This document shows, one piece after another, positions 26,309-34,706 of a stretch of 64,000 nt of DNA. This DNA is from Alterisphingorhabdus sp038748365 (GTDB taxonomy: Bacteria > Pseudomonadota > Alphaproteobacteria > Sphingomonadales > Sphingomonadaceae), in NCBI GenBank assembly GCA_038748365.1, contig JBCDIZ010000002.1:124001-188000 (forward strand). Direction: 5' to 3'. The notes beneath the pieces are model-generated. The model did not search any database. It had not been told where the DNA came from and worked only from the letters and a program-made list of their open reading frames with translations. Numbering within the stretch: position 1 is the first letter of the stretch; every line of letters starts with the position of its first letter. Position numbers and translations under genes: made by a program.

Positions 26309-27844
26309 CTATTCCAGCGTCTCCAAAAAGCGCTGTGCCTGATCACGCAGAGCCCGTTTCTCCGCGTCATCTTTTCGCGCCCAGTTGCGATAGGGCATGG
26401 CGAGCCGATTATTGCCTTTGAGAATCTCTTCATTACGGGCGAGAAAGTCCCAGTATAGCGCATTGAAAGGGCAGGCCTTTTCGTCTGTTTTCTGTTTCAC
26501 CTGATAATCGCATTGGGTGCAATAGTTAGACATTTTGTGGATATAGTTGCCGCTCGCGGCATAGGGTTTGCTCGCCAGTAGGCCGCCATCGGCATATTGG
26601 CTCATGCCCAGCACATTGGGCAGCTCGACCCATTCATAGGCATCGACATAGACTTCCAGATACCAGCGATGCACCTGCTCCGGATCAATGCCGGCGAGCA
26701 TGGCGAAATTGCCGGTGATCATCAGCCGCTGGATATGGTGCGCATAGCCATGGTCGAGCGTCTGGCCGATGGCTTGCGACAGGCAATGCATATCGGTGTC
26801 GCCATTATAGTAGAAAGCGGGCAGGTCGCGCGTCGCGCCGAGATGATTGCGGGTGACATAATCCGGCCCTTCGCGCCAATAGATGCCGCGAATATATTCG
26901 CGCCAGCCGATAATCTGACGGATAAAGCCCTCGGCGGCATTGAGCGGCACTTTACCATCGCGATAGCGTTCCTCAACCTCGCGGCAGAGCTGCACCGGGT
27001 CGAGCAATCCGGAATTAATGTAAGGCGACAGGACCGAGTGCCAGAGAAACGGCTCGCCGGTCAGCATTGCATCCTGATAATCGCCAAATTGCGGCAGCGC
27101 ATGATCAAGGAAATTGCGCTTCTGCCGCATCGCCTCTTCATGTGTCACCGCGAAATGGAAATTGTCGAGACTGCCGGGATGATCGGCAAAGCGTTTCGCG
27201 ACCATATCCAGCACTTCGCTGGTGATGGCATCCGGCTGGAACCGGATCGGCTGCGGCATCAACAAGTCGCCATTAGGCGCGGGCTTGCGATTTTCGGCAT
27301 CATAATTCCACTTGCCGCCCTCTGGCTGGCCGTCCTCATCGAGCAAAATGCCGGTCTTGCGGCGCATCTCGCGATAGAAAAACTCCATGCGCAATTGCTT
27401 CTTGCCCTCAGCCCAGTCTTCAAACTCCTGATGCGACGCGATAAAGCGATCATCCGGGCAGATGGTGACCGGCAGACCGAATTGATCCTGCCAATTCTCC
27501 ATCATTTCGCGCACCCGCCATTCGCCCGGCTCGGTAACGCGGATGCAATCCGGGGAATGCCGTTGTATCGCGCGGGCGACTTCACCGGAAAAGCTGCCGC
27601 GATTGTCGGGATCAACGAGCGTCACATAATCGACAGTCCAGCCACGCGCGCGCAAATCCTCGGCATGATGCCGCATCGCCGAGAGGATAAAGGCAATCTT
27701 CGCCTTGTGATGCTTCACATAGGTCGTCTCGTCAGCGACCTCCATCATCAGCACCACGCTATTTTGCGGATCGGCACTGGCAAGGCTGGAAAGGTCGCGG
27801 CTAAGCTGATCACCGAGAATGGGAATAAGCACTTTATCGGTCAT
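26309..27844 (-). CDS. phrB: Iron-sulfur bacterial cryptochrome/photolyase (FeS-BCP)
   Basis: 511 residues of the FeS-BCP group, which repair (6-4) DNA photoproducts or signal light, and carry FAD, 6,7-dimethyl-8-ribityllumazine and a 4Fe-4S cluster. The cluster pattern C-x2-C-x12-C is present as NYCTQCDY...ACPFNALYWDF, matching Agrobacterium PhrB spacing, with a fourth Cys near QLCREVE. N-terminal LIPILGDQLSRDLSSL fits the antenna domain. The ATG at 27844 is chosen over a far-upstream frame start. Divergent from queF. Confidence 0.9.
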   Translation of the reverse strand: MTDKVLIPILGDQLSRDLSSLASADPQNSVVLMMEVADETTYVKHHKAKIAFILSAMRHHAEDLRARGWTVDYVTLVDPDNRGSFSGEVARAIQRHSPDCIRVTEPGEWRVREMMENWQDQFGLPVTICPDDRFIASHQEFEDWAEGKKQLRMEFFYREMRRKTGILLDEDGQPEGGKWNYDAENRKPAPNGDLLMPQPIRFQPDAITSEVLDMVAKRFADHPGSLDNFHFAVTHEEAMRQKRNFLDHALPQFGDYQDAMLTGEPFLWHSVLSPYINSGLLDPVQLCREVEERYRDGKVPLNAAEGFIRQIIGWREYIRGIYWREGPDYVTRNHLGATRDLPAFYYNGDTDMHCLSQAIGQTLDHGYAHHIQRLMITGNFAMLAGIDPEQVHRWYLEVYVDAYEWVELPNVLGMSQYADGGLLASKPYAASGNYIHKMSNYCTQCDYQVKQKTDEKACPFNALYWDFLARNEEILKGNNRLAMPYRNWARKDDAEKRALRDQAQRFLETLE

Positions 27845-27942
27845 GCAGGCCTTAACGCTCCACAAGCAAAAGAGCTGCATTGCGTTGATGATATTCCCTT
27901 CAGTGATGACAGTCGCACAACTGCCGTTTAAAGGTGCCGCCC

Positions 27943-28401
27943 ATGACAGATAACCAAAAACCCCAATTTCTCGGCAAAGAAACCCCGCTACCGGCTTCAC
28001 CTGATGAAGCAGCGCTAGACTATGTCCCCAATCCGCGACGCGAGCGCCCTTATATGGTGCGTTTCACCGCGCCCGAATTCACTTCGCTCTGCCCGGTGAC
28101 GGCACAGCCTGACTTTGCGCATCTGGTGATTGATTATGTGCCGAATGAAACAATCGTCGAATCAAAATCGCTCAAGCTGTTTCTGGGCAGCTTCCGCAAC
28201 CATCAGGGCTTTCATGAAGATTGTACCGTCGGCATTGGCGAGCGGCTGACGCGTGAAATGCAGCCGCACTGGCTGCGTATTGGCGGCTATTGGTATCCGC
28301 GTGGCGGCATTCCGATCGACGTATTCTGGCAATCAGGACCAGAGCCAAAGGACATCTGGCTGCCGGCTCAAGATGTGCCCGGCTATCGCGGCCGGGGGTA
28401 A
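27943..28401 (+). CDS. queF: NADPH-dependent 7-cyano-7-deazaguanine (preQ0) reductase
   Basis: 152 residues, the short QueF of the queuosine pathway that reduces the nitrile of preQ0 to preQ1. The catalytic Cys50 lies in SLCPVT and the conserved Asp57 seven residues on in QPDF, the same spacing as Cys55/Asp62 of B. subtilis QueF; VESKSLKLFLGSFRNHQG supplies the substrate Glu and His. Start at 27943 preferred over a GTG nine bases earlier. Shares a 98-bp region with the photolyase. Confidence 0.96.
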   Translation: MTDNQKPQFLGKETPLPASPDEAALDYVPNPRRERPYMVRFTAPEFTSLCPVTAQPDFAHLVIDYVPNETIVESKSLKLFLGSFRNHQGFHEDCTVGIGERLTREMQPHWLRIGGYWYPRGGIPIDVFWQSGPEPKDIWLPAQDVPGYRGRG

Positions 28402-28505
28402 AGGCTTGTATCTGGACAGGCTATCTGAAAATTCTCCCTCTTTATAATTGATCCCTTTTTGTTCTCGTGTTAACCATAGTCATGGATGCAGGCATGGAGT
28501 CGGAT

Positions 28506-29516
28506 ATGTCCTCAGTAATGACCTCGACTAACGGGACATGGCGTGGTTTTCCAAAATCGCGAACATTGTCGACTCTGCTGGTCAGCGACCATCCGGCAAT
28601 GGCCGATGCCATCGCCTCTGATATTGAAACGGTGTTTGACCATGCCCCCGCGCGGCTGGATCTGGATAAAGATGCGGCTGCCCAGATATCAGGCGATCAT
28701 GACCTTATTTTTCTGCAATGTGACAGACAGATTCTTGCCGGGCTAGTGCTCCTGTCCTCTCTGGCGCAACGGCCGATTACTGAGCGCCCTGCGGTTATTG
28801 TGCAATGTACTCTGGAGACGCTGGATGACCTTTTCATCTTTGCCGAAACGCTAGAGGCGGATATTCTGATTGGTCCTGATACAGCCGAGCGCATTGTTAC
28901 TTTGACGGCACTGGCCCGGCGCACAGGCTTGCGCGAGGGTAATGACAATACGCCGCAAAAGCTGCGTGAGTTGAGCGAGCAGATTGCTGACTTCTCAGAA
29001 AAAATCACCCGCCTTGGTAAAGTAATCGATAAAGCTGCTTGGGATAAAAATATTGATGCAGAGGCAGGCGATCCATCCCAGAATGTTGAAAAGGCGAGGA
29101 CAGCACCGCCATCGCATCGACCGGACCATGTGGGTGTTGGTGATTCTGTCATTACAGCCGCAGAAGTGCGTCAGCTAATTGCGCAAAGGCGGCTGCGCGA
29201 TAGACTGTTTGAGGGTGATCTGTTTGCTGATCCTGCATGGGATATCCTGCTTGATCTCTATGCGTCGCATCTGGAAAATATCTCTATATCGGTATCCAGC
29301 CTGTGCATTGCCGCTGCTGTACCACCGACGACAGCATTGCGCTGGGTCTCGCTGATGACGCGCCATGGTATCTTGCAGCGGCGTCCGGACAGCGAGGACA
29401 AGAGGCGTGTGTATATCGAGTTGTCGGAGCAAGCCATAGCCGCAATGACAGCGTTTTTTACCGAACAACGCGACAGGAATAGTGCCGAGGGAGGAGCGTT
29501 TTTGCCGGGCCTCTAA
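28506..29516 (+). CDS. Two-domain regulator: receiver-like N-terminus and MarR-like winged helix
   Basis: About 336 residues from the ATG at 28506, which has GGAG six bases before it; earlier in-frame ATG codons at 28482 and 28494 are possible. Residues 20-150 resemble a degenerate receiver-like alpha/beta domain, then a coiled-coil linker (LRELSEQIADFSEKITRL) and a C-terminal winged helix (FADPAWDILLDLYASHLENI, then SSLCIAAAVPPTTALRWV and RRPDSEDKRRVYIEL). The C-terminus type is common in sphingomonads. No adjacent target; the tRNA promoter follows. Confidence 0.78.
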   Translation: MSSVMTSTNGTWRGFPKSRTLSTLLVSDHPAMADAIASDIETVFDHAPARLDLDKDAAAQISGDHDLIFLQCDRQILAGLVLLSSLAQRPITERPAVIVQCTLETLDDLFIFAETLEADILIGPDTAERIVTLTALARRTGLREGNDNTPQKLRELSEQIADFSEKITRLGKVIDKAAWDKNIDAEAGDPSQNVEKARTAPPSHRPDHVGVGDSVITAAEVRQLIAQRRLRDRLFEGDLFADPAWDILLDLYASHLENISISVSSLCIAAAVPPTTALRWVSLMTRHGILQRRPDSEDKRRVYIELSEQAIAAMTAFFTEQRDRNSAEGGAFLPGL

Positions 29517-29527
29517 ACCATTGGCAC

Positions 29528-29555
29528 TTGACCCCAACGCGAAAAGGCCTAAATA
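29528..29555 (+). promoter_or_regulatory. Predicted promoter of tRNA-Val
   Basis: TTGACC (29528-29533) and TAAATA (29550-29555) are 16 bases apart, ending 34 bases before the mature tRNA 5' end. Placed just after the stop of the regulator gene. Confidence 0.55.
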
Positions 29556-29589
29556 CGCGCTCCTACCCGGCATTACAGCCATGCAAGAT

Positions 29590-29665
29590 GGGCGATTAGC
29601 TCAGTTGGTAGAGCATCTCGTTTACACCGAGAGGGTCGGCAGTTCGAGCCTGTCATCGCCCACCA
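29590..29665 (+). tRNA. tRNA-Val (anticodon TAC)
   Basis: Full cloverleaf of 76 bases. The acceptor stem GGGCGAT pairs with ATCGCCC, discriminator A and an encoded CCA follow. The anticodon stem TCTCG/CGAGA encloses the loop TTTACAC, giving anticodon TAC for valine. The D arm AGCTCAGTTGGTAGAGC and the T arm GGCAG-TTCGAGC-CTGTC (one G-T pair) are regular. Confidence 0.97.
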
Positions 29666-29698
29666 TCTTGTTCCTTAACGAAAATATGGTCGAGAGTT

Positions 29699-29878
29699 CC
29701 TCCCCCTTGGGGGAGGGGAACCAGCGAAGCTGGTGGAGGGGCACAGGCCGCCTGTTACAATCGCGTAATAATCATCAATAGTTGCAATCAAAAATTGCGT
29801 TTCGCTGCGGCCTTGGCATCATGCCGTTGGTGCCCCTCCCCCATCCTGCGGATGGGCCCCCTCCCCGTACCGGGGAGG
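29699..29878. repeat. Composite GGGGAGG palindromic element after tRNA-Val
   Basis: Hairpins CCTCCCCC-ttg-GGGGGAGG at the left and CCTCCCC-gtac-CGGGGAGG at the right, with GGTGGAGGGGCA (near 29732) facing TGCCCCTCCCCC (near 29830). Same architecture as 18708-18844. It ends one base before the stop codon of the converging tlpA-like gene, so it may end that transcript. Confidence 0.65.
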
Positions 29879-29879
29879 A

Positions 29880-30512
29880 TCACTCGCCTTCCGCCAGCGT
29901 ATCTTCCAGCATGGACGCAGCGCGCACGCCAGCCCAATCCATGCCGCCCAGCATGCGCCACACTTCCTTGCCTTGCGAATCATAGAGGATCGTCGTCGGC
30001 ATCACGCCGCTGCCAATGGCGAAACCGAGCACATTTTCGGTATCGAGATAAGGCTCCAGCTTCTGAAAATCGCGTTCGGCAAAGAACGGGTCGACCAGCT
30101 CCGCGCCTTGATTGTCCTGTGACACCACCAGCACCTGCAACCGCTCTTCCTCGCGAATCGCCAATGTATCGAGCGTCGGCATTTCAAAGACACAGGGGCC
30201 ACACCATGTCGCCCAGAGATTGACCAGCAGCGGCTTGCCCTGAAAGTCGGCCAGCGACACCGGTGTACCATCAGGCGCGGTAAAACTGCCTTCGGGCGCC
30301 TGATCGCCGCGTTTGCTAATATCCAGCTTACCCGACGGACCCAGCCCGGGCGGCGGTGGCGGAGGCGGGGCTTCAGCGCTTTCGCCAGCGCCTGCATTGT
30401 CTTGCCGCTTAGCTTCCGATTGCGTATCGCATGCAGCCAGTGACAACAGCATCGCGGGAATCAGTGCAGCCGAAAACAGGCGCGCGAGAGAAAAGGACCG
30501 GAATGTGACCAT
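29880..30512 (-). CDS. TlpA/ResA-like lipoprotein thioredoxin
   Basis: 210 residues. Lipobox LLSLAAC (Cys28), then a proline run (PPPPPPPG) as a spacer, then a thioredoxin-like redoxin domain with WCGPC (Cys104, Cys107) and the cis-proline VMPTTILY. A membrane-anchored periplasmic thiol reductant, probably for cytochrome c maturation or protein repair. The frame is open far upstream but the ATG at 30512, with GGAG nine bases before it, gives the signal peptide. Its start codon overlaps that of argH on the other strand. Confidence 0.88.
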   Translation of the reverse strand: MVTFRSFSLARLFSAALIPAMLLSLAACDTQSEAKRQDNAGAGESAEAPPPPPPPGLGPSGKLDISKRGDQAPEGSFTAPDGTPVSLADFQGKPLLVNLWATWCGPCVFEMPTLDTLAIREEERLQVLVVSQDNQGAELVDPFFAERDFQKLEPYLDTENVLGFAIGSGVMPTTILYDSQGKEVWRMLGGMDWAGVRAASMLEDTLAEGE

Positions 30513-31914
30513 GGACAAAAGCTCCAACACCATGTGGGGCGGGCGGTTCGCCGAGGGGCCTTCCGCCATCATGCAAGAGATAAATGCCTCCATCCCGTTC
30601 GACAAGGCATTGTGGCAGCAGGACATTGCCGGATCGCTGGCGCATGCCGCGATGCTGGGCAAATGCGGCATTATCAGCAAGGCCGATGCCGAGCAGATTA
30701 AAATCGGCCTGCATCAGGTGGCCGAGGAATTTGCCGCCAATGGCGTCGATGAAGACTGGTCGCTGGAAGACATTCATATGCATGTCGAGGCAGCGTTGCG
30801 CGCGACCATTGGTGAGGCCGCCGGACGATTGCATACCGCGCGCTCGCGCAATGATCAGGTGGCGACCGACCTCAAGCTGTGGGTACGCGATGCTATGGAT
30901 CAGGCAGATGCCGCGCTGGCCGCGTTTCAGGCGGTTCTGGTTAACCGCGCCGAAGAGCATGCCGAGACGATTATGCCCGGCTTTACCCATTTGCAATCAG
31001 CACAACCGGTGACTTTGGGCCACCATCTGATGGCCTATTATGAGATGATCGAACGCGACCGTTCGCGCTTTAACGCTGCGCGCAAGCGACTCAACCAGTC
31101 TCCCTTGGGTGCGGCGGCTTTGGCAGGCACCGGCTTCCCGATAGATCGTGAGCAGACCGCTGAGGCGCTCGGTTTCGACGCACCGACGCGCAATTCGCTC
31201 GATAGCGTATCCGACCGGGATTTCGCCTTGGATTATCTGATGGCCGCGAGCCAATGCGCCTTGCATCTGTCGCGACTGGCGGAGGAGATCATCATCTGGG
31301 CCAGCCAGCCCTATGGCTTTGTCGCGCTGCCGGACAGCTTTTCCACCGGCTCATCGATTATGCCGCAAAAGCGCAACCCCGATGCAGCCGAGCTAATCCG
31401 AGCCCATTCGGCGCGGATTACAGGCTGCCTGCACGCGGTGATGATGACGATGAAGGGCCTGCCGCTCGCCTATTCCAAAGACATGCAGAATGACAAGCCG
31501 CCGGTGTTCGAGGCCGAAGGCCTGTTGGCGCTGTCGCTGGCGGCGATGACCGGGATGATGCGCGAAATGACCTTCCGCCCCGAGGCTATGCGTGCGGCGG
31601 CAGAGCGCGGCTATGCCACCGCGACCGATCTGGCCGACTGGCTGGTGCGCGAGGCGGATATTCCCTTCCGCGAGGCGCATCATATTACTGGCGAAGCGGT
31701 GAAGCTGGCCGAAGAGCAGGGGGTTGCGCTCGATGCGCTGTCGCTCGATGCTCTAAAGGCGATTGACGCACGCATTGATGACCGCGTCTTTTCGGTGCTG
31801 TCGCTCGATGCCTCAGTCGCCAGCCGAAACTGCTATGGCGCGACGGCACCGGATCGCGTAAGGGAACAGATCAAAGCCGCGCGGCAAAGGCTCGCGGAAG
31901 CATCATTTGAGTAA
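30511..31914 (+). CDS. argH: Argininosuccinate lyase
   Basis: 467 residues, final step of arginine synthesis. The fumarase/aspartase signature GSSIMPQKRNPD is intact, and the N-terminus SSNTMWGGRFAEGPS is typical of sphingomonad ArgH. The start ATG overlaps the tlpA-like start on the other strand (shared CCATGG); a GTG six bases earlier with an AAGGA site is an alternative. The lipoprotein gene follows 15 bp after the stop, then lysA. Confidence 0.97.
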   Translation: MDKSSNTMWGGRFAEGPSAIMQEINASIPFDKALWQQDIAGSLAHAAMLGKCGIISKADAEQIKIGLHQVAEEFAANGVDEDWSLEDIHMHVEAALRATIGEAAGRLHTARSRNDQVATDLKLWVRDAMDQADAALAAFQAVLVNRAEEHAETIMPGFTHLQSAQPVTLGHHLMAYYEMIERDRSRFNAARKRLNQSPLGAAALAGTGFPIDREQTAEALGFDAPTRNSLDSVSDRDFALDYLMAASQCALHLSRLAEEIIIWASQPYGFVALPDSFSTGSSIMPQKRNPDAAELIRAHSARITGCLHAVMMTMKGLPLAYSKDMQNDKPPVFEAEGLLALSLAAMTGMMREMTFRPEAMRAAAERGYATATDLADWLVREADIPFREAHHITGEAVKLAEEQGVALDALSLDALKAIDARIDDRVFSVLSLDASVASRNCYGATAPDRVREQIKAARQRLAEASFE

Positions 31915-31929
31915 CGGAAAAACAGCGCC

Positions 31930-32220
31930 ATGACATCGCATCATCTCCATGCTGCCCTAAAAGCTATCGCCGTGCTGGCATTACCGGCATTGCTGATAGG
32001 TTGCGGCAGCAAACGCGAATTGCTGCCTGTGGCCAAGAGTGAGCTGATGCCAGCGCCGGAAACCATGTTGCCACCCGCACCCTATGGCGCGGCGGAAAAG
32101 CCGACAGCCAATGAGCTGCTCGAACCCTCAACCCAGGCACGGCCAGGGCGCAGCGTCGAATTGCGCCGCCGTTCCGAAGTGCGCGAAGATGATCCCTTCG
32201 ATCTGCCGCCGCCGGAATAG
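31930..32220 (+). CDS. Small lipoprotein, LptM-like
   Basis: 96 residues. Signal peptide with lipobox LLIGC (Cys25) followed by GSKRELLPV, the GCGxKxxL pattern of the LptM (YifL) lipoprotein that helps assemble the LptD outer-membrane LPS transporter. The rest is a proline-rich tail. Position between argH and lysA is a conserved alphaproteobacterial arrangement, which supports the assignment. The tail is longer than in E. coli LptM. Confidence 0.75.
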   Translation: MTSHHLHAALKAIAVLALPALLIGCGSKRELLPVAKSELMPAPETMLPPAPYGAAEKPTANELLEPSTQARPGRSVELRRRSEVREDDPFDLPPPE

Positions 32221-32226
32221 ACAGAA

Positions 32227-33486
32227 ATGGACCATTTTCAGCTTAAAAACGGCGTGCTCCACGCCGAGGATATTCCCCTGACCGAACTGGCCGAGATTTA
32301 TGGCACCCCGGTCTATATCTATTCCGCCGCTACGCTGCGTCGCCATGCGCAAGTGTTCCGTAAGGCGCTTGAGACAGCGGGCCGGGTGCATCTCGCCTTT
32401 GCGGTCAAGTCAAATCCGAATCTGGCCGTGCTGAATATATTGGCGGATGAAGGCTATGGCGCCGATGTCGTTTCTGCAGGAGAATTGAACCGCGCGTTAC
32501 AGGCCGGAATCGCGCCCGCCGATATCGTCTTTTCCGGCGTCGGCAAAACCGCTGAGGAAATGCGCCATGGGCTGGACGTAGGTATCGGTCAATTTAACAT
32601 TGAGTCGGCCGAAGAAGGACATGAGTTAGCCACTATTGCGGGTGAATTGGGGCAGACGCCTGCGGTGGCGCTACGCGTCAATCCCGATGTGGACGCAGCG
32701 ACCCATGCCAAAATCTCCACTGGCAAAGCGGAGAATAAATTTGGTGTAGCGATCGATCAGGCGCCGGCGCTTTATGCCGAATTGTCAGCCAAATCATCGC
32801 TCAATATGCGCGGCATCGCGGTACATATTGGCAGCCAGCTATTGTCGCTCGATCCGCTGGAACAGGCTTTTGCCAAGCTGGGCGATCTGGTGCAGGCGCT
32901 GCGTGATCAAGGCCTGACGGTCAGCCATGTCGATCTCGGCGGTGGTCTCGGCGTACCCTATGCCTCCGGCGAAGTGCCACCCTCTCCCGCCGATTATGGC
33001 GCCATGGTTGCCCGCGTCACCCGTGACTGGGGTGTAACGCTGATGTTCGAGCCGGGCCGCGTGATTGCCGGCAATGCCGGGGTGATGATGACGCGGGTGA
33101 TCCGAGTCAAACAGGCTTTGGGTAATCCCTTTGTTATCGTTGATGGGGCGATGAATGATCTGGCGCGGCCTGCGCTTTATGATGCCTGGCATGATTTTGT
33201 CGCGGTTCAGCCCAGTGGCGAGACGATGATGGCGCATATTGTCGGCCCGGTGTGCGAAACCGGCGATACCTTTGCCCGTGATCGCCAGATAGATGCGGTA
33301 GAAGCGGGTGATCTCGCCATTTTCCGCACCGCCGGTGCCTATGGCGCGACGCTGGCCAGCACTTATAATAGCCGCGCTCTGGTGCCGGAAGTATTGGTGG
33401 ATGGTAGCAATCACGCGCTGGTTGCGGACCGGATTGACCCGGCCACGATTATGGCCGCAGAGCGTGTGCCCGAGTGGCTCAAATAG
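32227..33486 (+). CDS. lysA: Diaminopimelate decarboxylase
   Basis: 419 residues, PLP enzyme of the alanine-racemase-like fold that forms lysine. The PLP lysine is in FAVKSNPNLAVL; the barrel motifs HIGSQL, DLGGGLGVPY and EPGRVIAGNAG follow, and the C-terminal CETGDTFARDR carries the catalytic Cys. Begins six bp after the LptM-like gene, so these and argH form one operon. Confidence 0.97.
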   Translation: MDHFQLKNGVLHAEDIPLTELAEIYGTPVYIYSAATLRRHAQVFRKALETAGRVHLAFAVKSNPNLAVLNILADEGYGADVVSAGELNRALQAGIAPADIVFSGVGKTAEEMRHGLDVGIGQFNIESAEEGHELATIAGELGQTPAVALRVNPDVDAATHAKISTGKAENKFGVAIDQAPALYAELSAKSSLNMRGIAVHIGSQLLSLDPLEQAFAKLGDLVQALRDQGLTVSHVDLGGGLGVPYASGEVPPSPADYGAMVARVTRDWGVTLMFEPGRVIAGNAGVMMTRVIRVKQALGNPFVIVDGAMNDLARPALYDAWHDFVAVQPSGETMMAHIVGPVCETGDTFARDRQIDAVEAGDLAIFRTAGAYGATLASTYNSRALVPEVLVDGSNHALVADRIDPATIMAAERVPEWLK

Positions 33487-33492
33487 CACCGA

Positions 33493-34284
33493 ATGCGTAG
33501 CTTCCCGATCTTTCTTGAGCTTGAAGGACAGACGGTCATCCTGCTCGGCAAAGGGGAAGCAGCGGACGCCAAGCGGCGGCTCTATGCTCGGGCAGGAGCT
33601 ATATTCACTGATGACGAAAATGCGGATGCAAAGATCGCAGTTGTTGCACTGGAGGATGATGCTGAGGCCGAAGCAGCGGTGGCGCGCCTCAAGGCACGTG
33701 GCCTGCTGGTGAACGCCGTCGATCGTCCGCATCTGTGTGATTATACTACCCCGGCCATTGTTGACCGTAATCCTGTAACCATCGCTATTGGCACCGGTGG
33801 GGCATCAGCAGGACTGGCCAAGGCGCTGCGCCAGCGTCTTGAGGCGCTGTTGCCGCATAGTCTGGGGCAGTTGGCCGAGGCACTCGCCAATGCCCGCAGC
33901 GCAATGAAAGCCCGCTGGCCGGACGGCTTGACCCGGCGGCGCGCCATTGATGCTGCTTTGAGCGAGGGCGGGCTACTCGATCCGCTTACCAATAATTCTG
34001 CCGGGAAGGTGGATGAATGGCTGGCAGATGGTAAAGAAGGCAGTTCTGGTGACCGATACAAAATACAACTTGCCAGTAGCGATCCTGATGACCTGACTTT
34101 GGGGCAGGCGCGTTTACTGGCTGGCGCCGATGTGGTTTTGCTTCATGGTCAGATCGCCGCTGCGATACAGTCGCGAGTTCGCGCCGATGCGATGGTCGTT
34201 GAGGCTGATAGTCCCGCAGCAGCGGATGCAATGGCTGAGCAGGGCGAGGATGCCTTGATTATTGATCTATATGCACCCGGTTAA
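33493..34284 (+). CDS. cysG: Siroheme synthase N-terminal domains (precorrin-2 dehydrogenase/ferrochelatase) with a decayed methyltransferase tail
   Basis: 263 residues. Residues 1-210 match the N-terminal half of CysG/Met8: an NAD Rossmann part (FPIFLELEGQTVILLGKGEAA) and the dimerisation/ferrochelatase part (TPAIVDRNPVTIAIGTGGAS). Residues 190-235 (YKIQLASSDPDDLTLGQARL then LLAGADVVLLHGQ) echo the N-terminus of the SUMT methyltransferase (GAGPGDPDLLTLKA..ADVV) but the rest of that domain is missing. So the protein probably keeps siroheme oxidation and chelation only. Starts six bp after lysA. Confidence 0.85.
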   Translation: MRSFPIFLELEGQTVILLGKGEAADAKRRLYARAGAIFTDDENADAKIAVVALEDDAEAEAAVARLKARGLLVNAVDRPHLCDYTTPAIVDRNPVTIAIGTGGASAGLAKALRQRLEALLPHSLGQLAEALANARSAMKARWPDGLTRRRAIDAALSEGGLLDPLTNNSAGKVDEWLADGKEGSSGDRYKIQLASSDPDDLTLGQARLLAGADVVLLHGQIAAAIQSRVRADAMVVEADSPAAADAMAEQGEDALIIDLYAPG

Positions 34285-34706
34285 GCATCGCGTTTGAGCA
34301 GGAAATTCAACCGCGCCGCCGCGATGATCTTATGCCGGTCAAGCTGCCAGGCGATGCTATCGACATTGGCAACACGTTGACCCAGCCGGGTAATCTTGCC
34401 CAACGCAAAGGTGCGATGTGGGCGCCCACCACGCATAAAATCCACAGTGATGTTGACCGGCTTGAGACGCGCCTTGGCACCATCCTGCGCGATGCGAGTG
34501 CGCAGCGCTGAATAGGCGGCGACTTCCAACAGCCCGGACAGTGCGCCGCCATGCAGAAAGCCGGGACGCCCTGTTACTTCGGGACCAAAATCATAGCTGA
34601 TCACCGGCAGGCCATCTTCCAGCCCGGAAACCGTCATGCCCATATGGTTCGCAAAGGGGGGCAGCATGGCGACGATGCTCTCAATATCGATTTCGGCTTT
34701 GGTCAT
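34281..34706 (-). CDS. Hotdog-fold thioesterase (PaaI-like)
   Basis: 141 residues of the 4HBT/PaaI hotdog fold, with the catalytic pattern HGGALSGLLEVAAY (the HGG plus downstream acidic position). Its stop overlaps the cysG stop on the other strand. ATGA overlap with the upstream paralog (34703-34706) shows the two are cotranslated. Substrate unknown; hydrolysis of acyl-CoA. Confidence 0.88.
   Translation of the reverse strand: MTKAEIDIESIVAMLPPFANHMGMTVSGLEDGLPVISYDFGPEVTGRPGFLHGGALSGLLEVAAYSALRTRIAQDGAKARLKPVNITVDFMRGGRPHRTFALGKITRLGQRVANVDSIAWQLDRHKIIAAARLNFLLKRDA

Noticed and set aside
26597..27931. A 444-codon open frame antisense to the photolyase
   Set aside because: It is a codon-bias shadow of an unmistakable FeS-BCP gene, with no start signal or domain.
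29482..29781. A 99-codon ORF across the tRNA-Val gene
   Set aside because: It crosses a tRNA with a perfect cloverleaf and shows no protein features.
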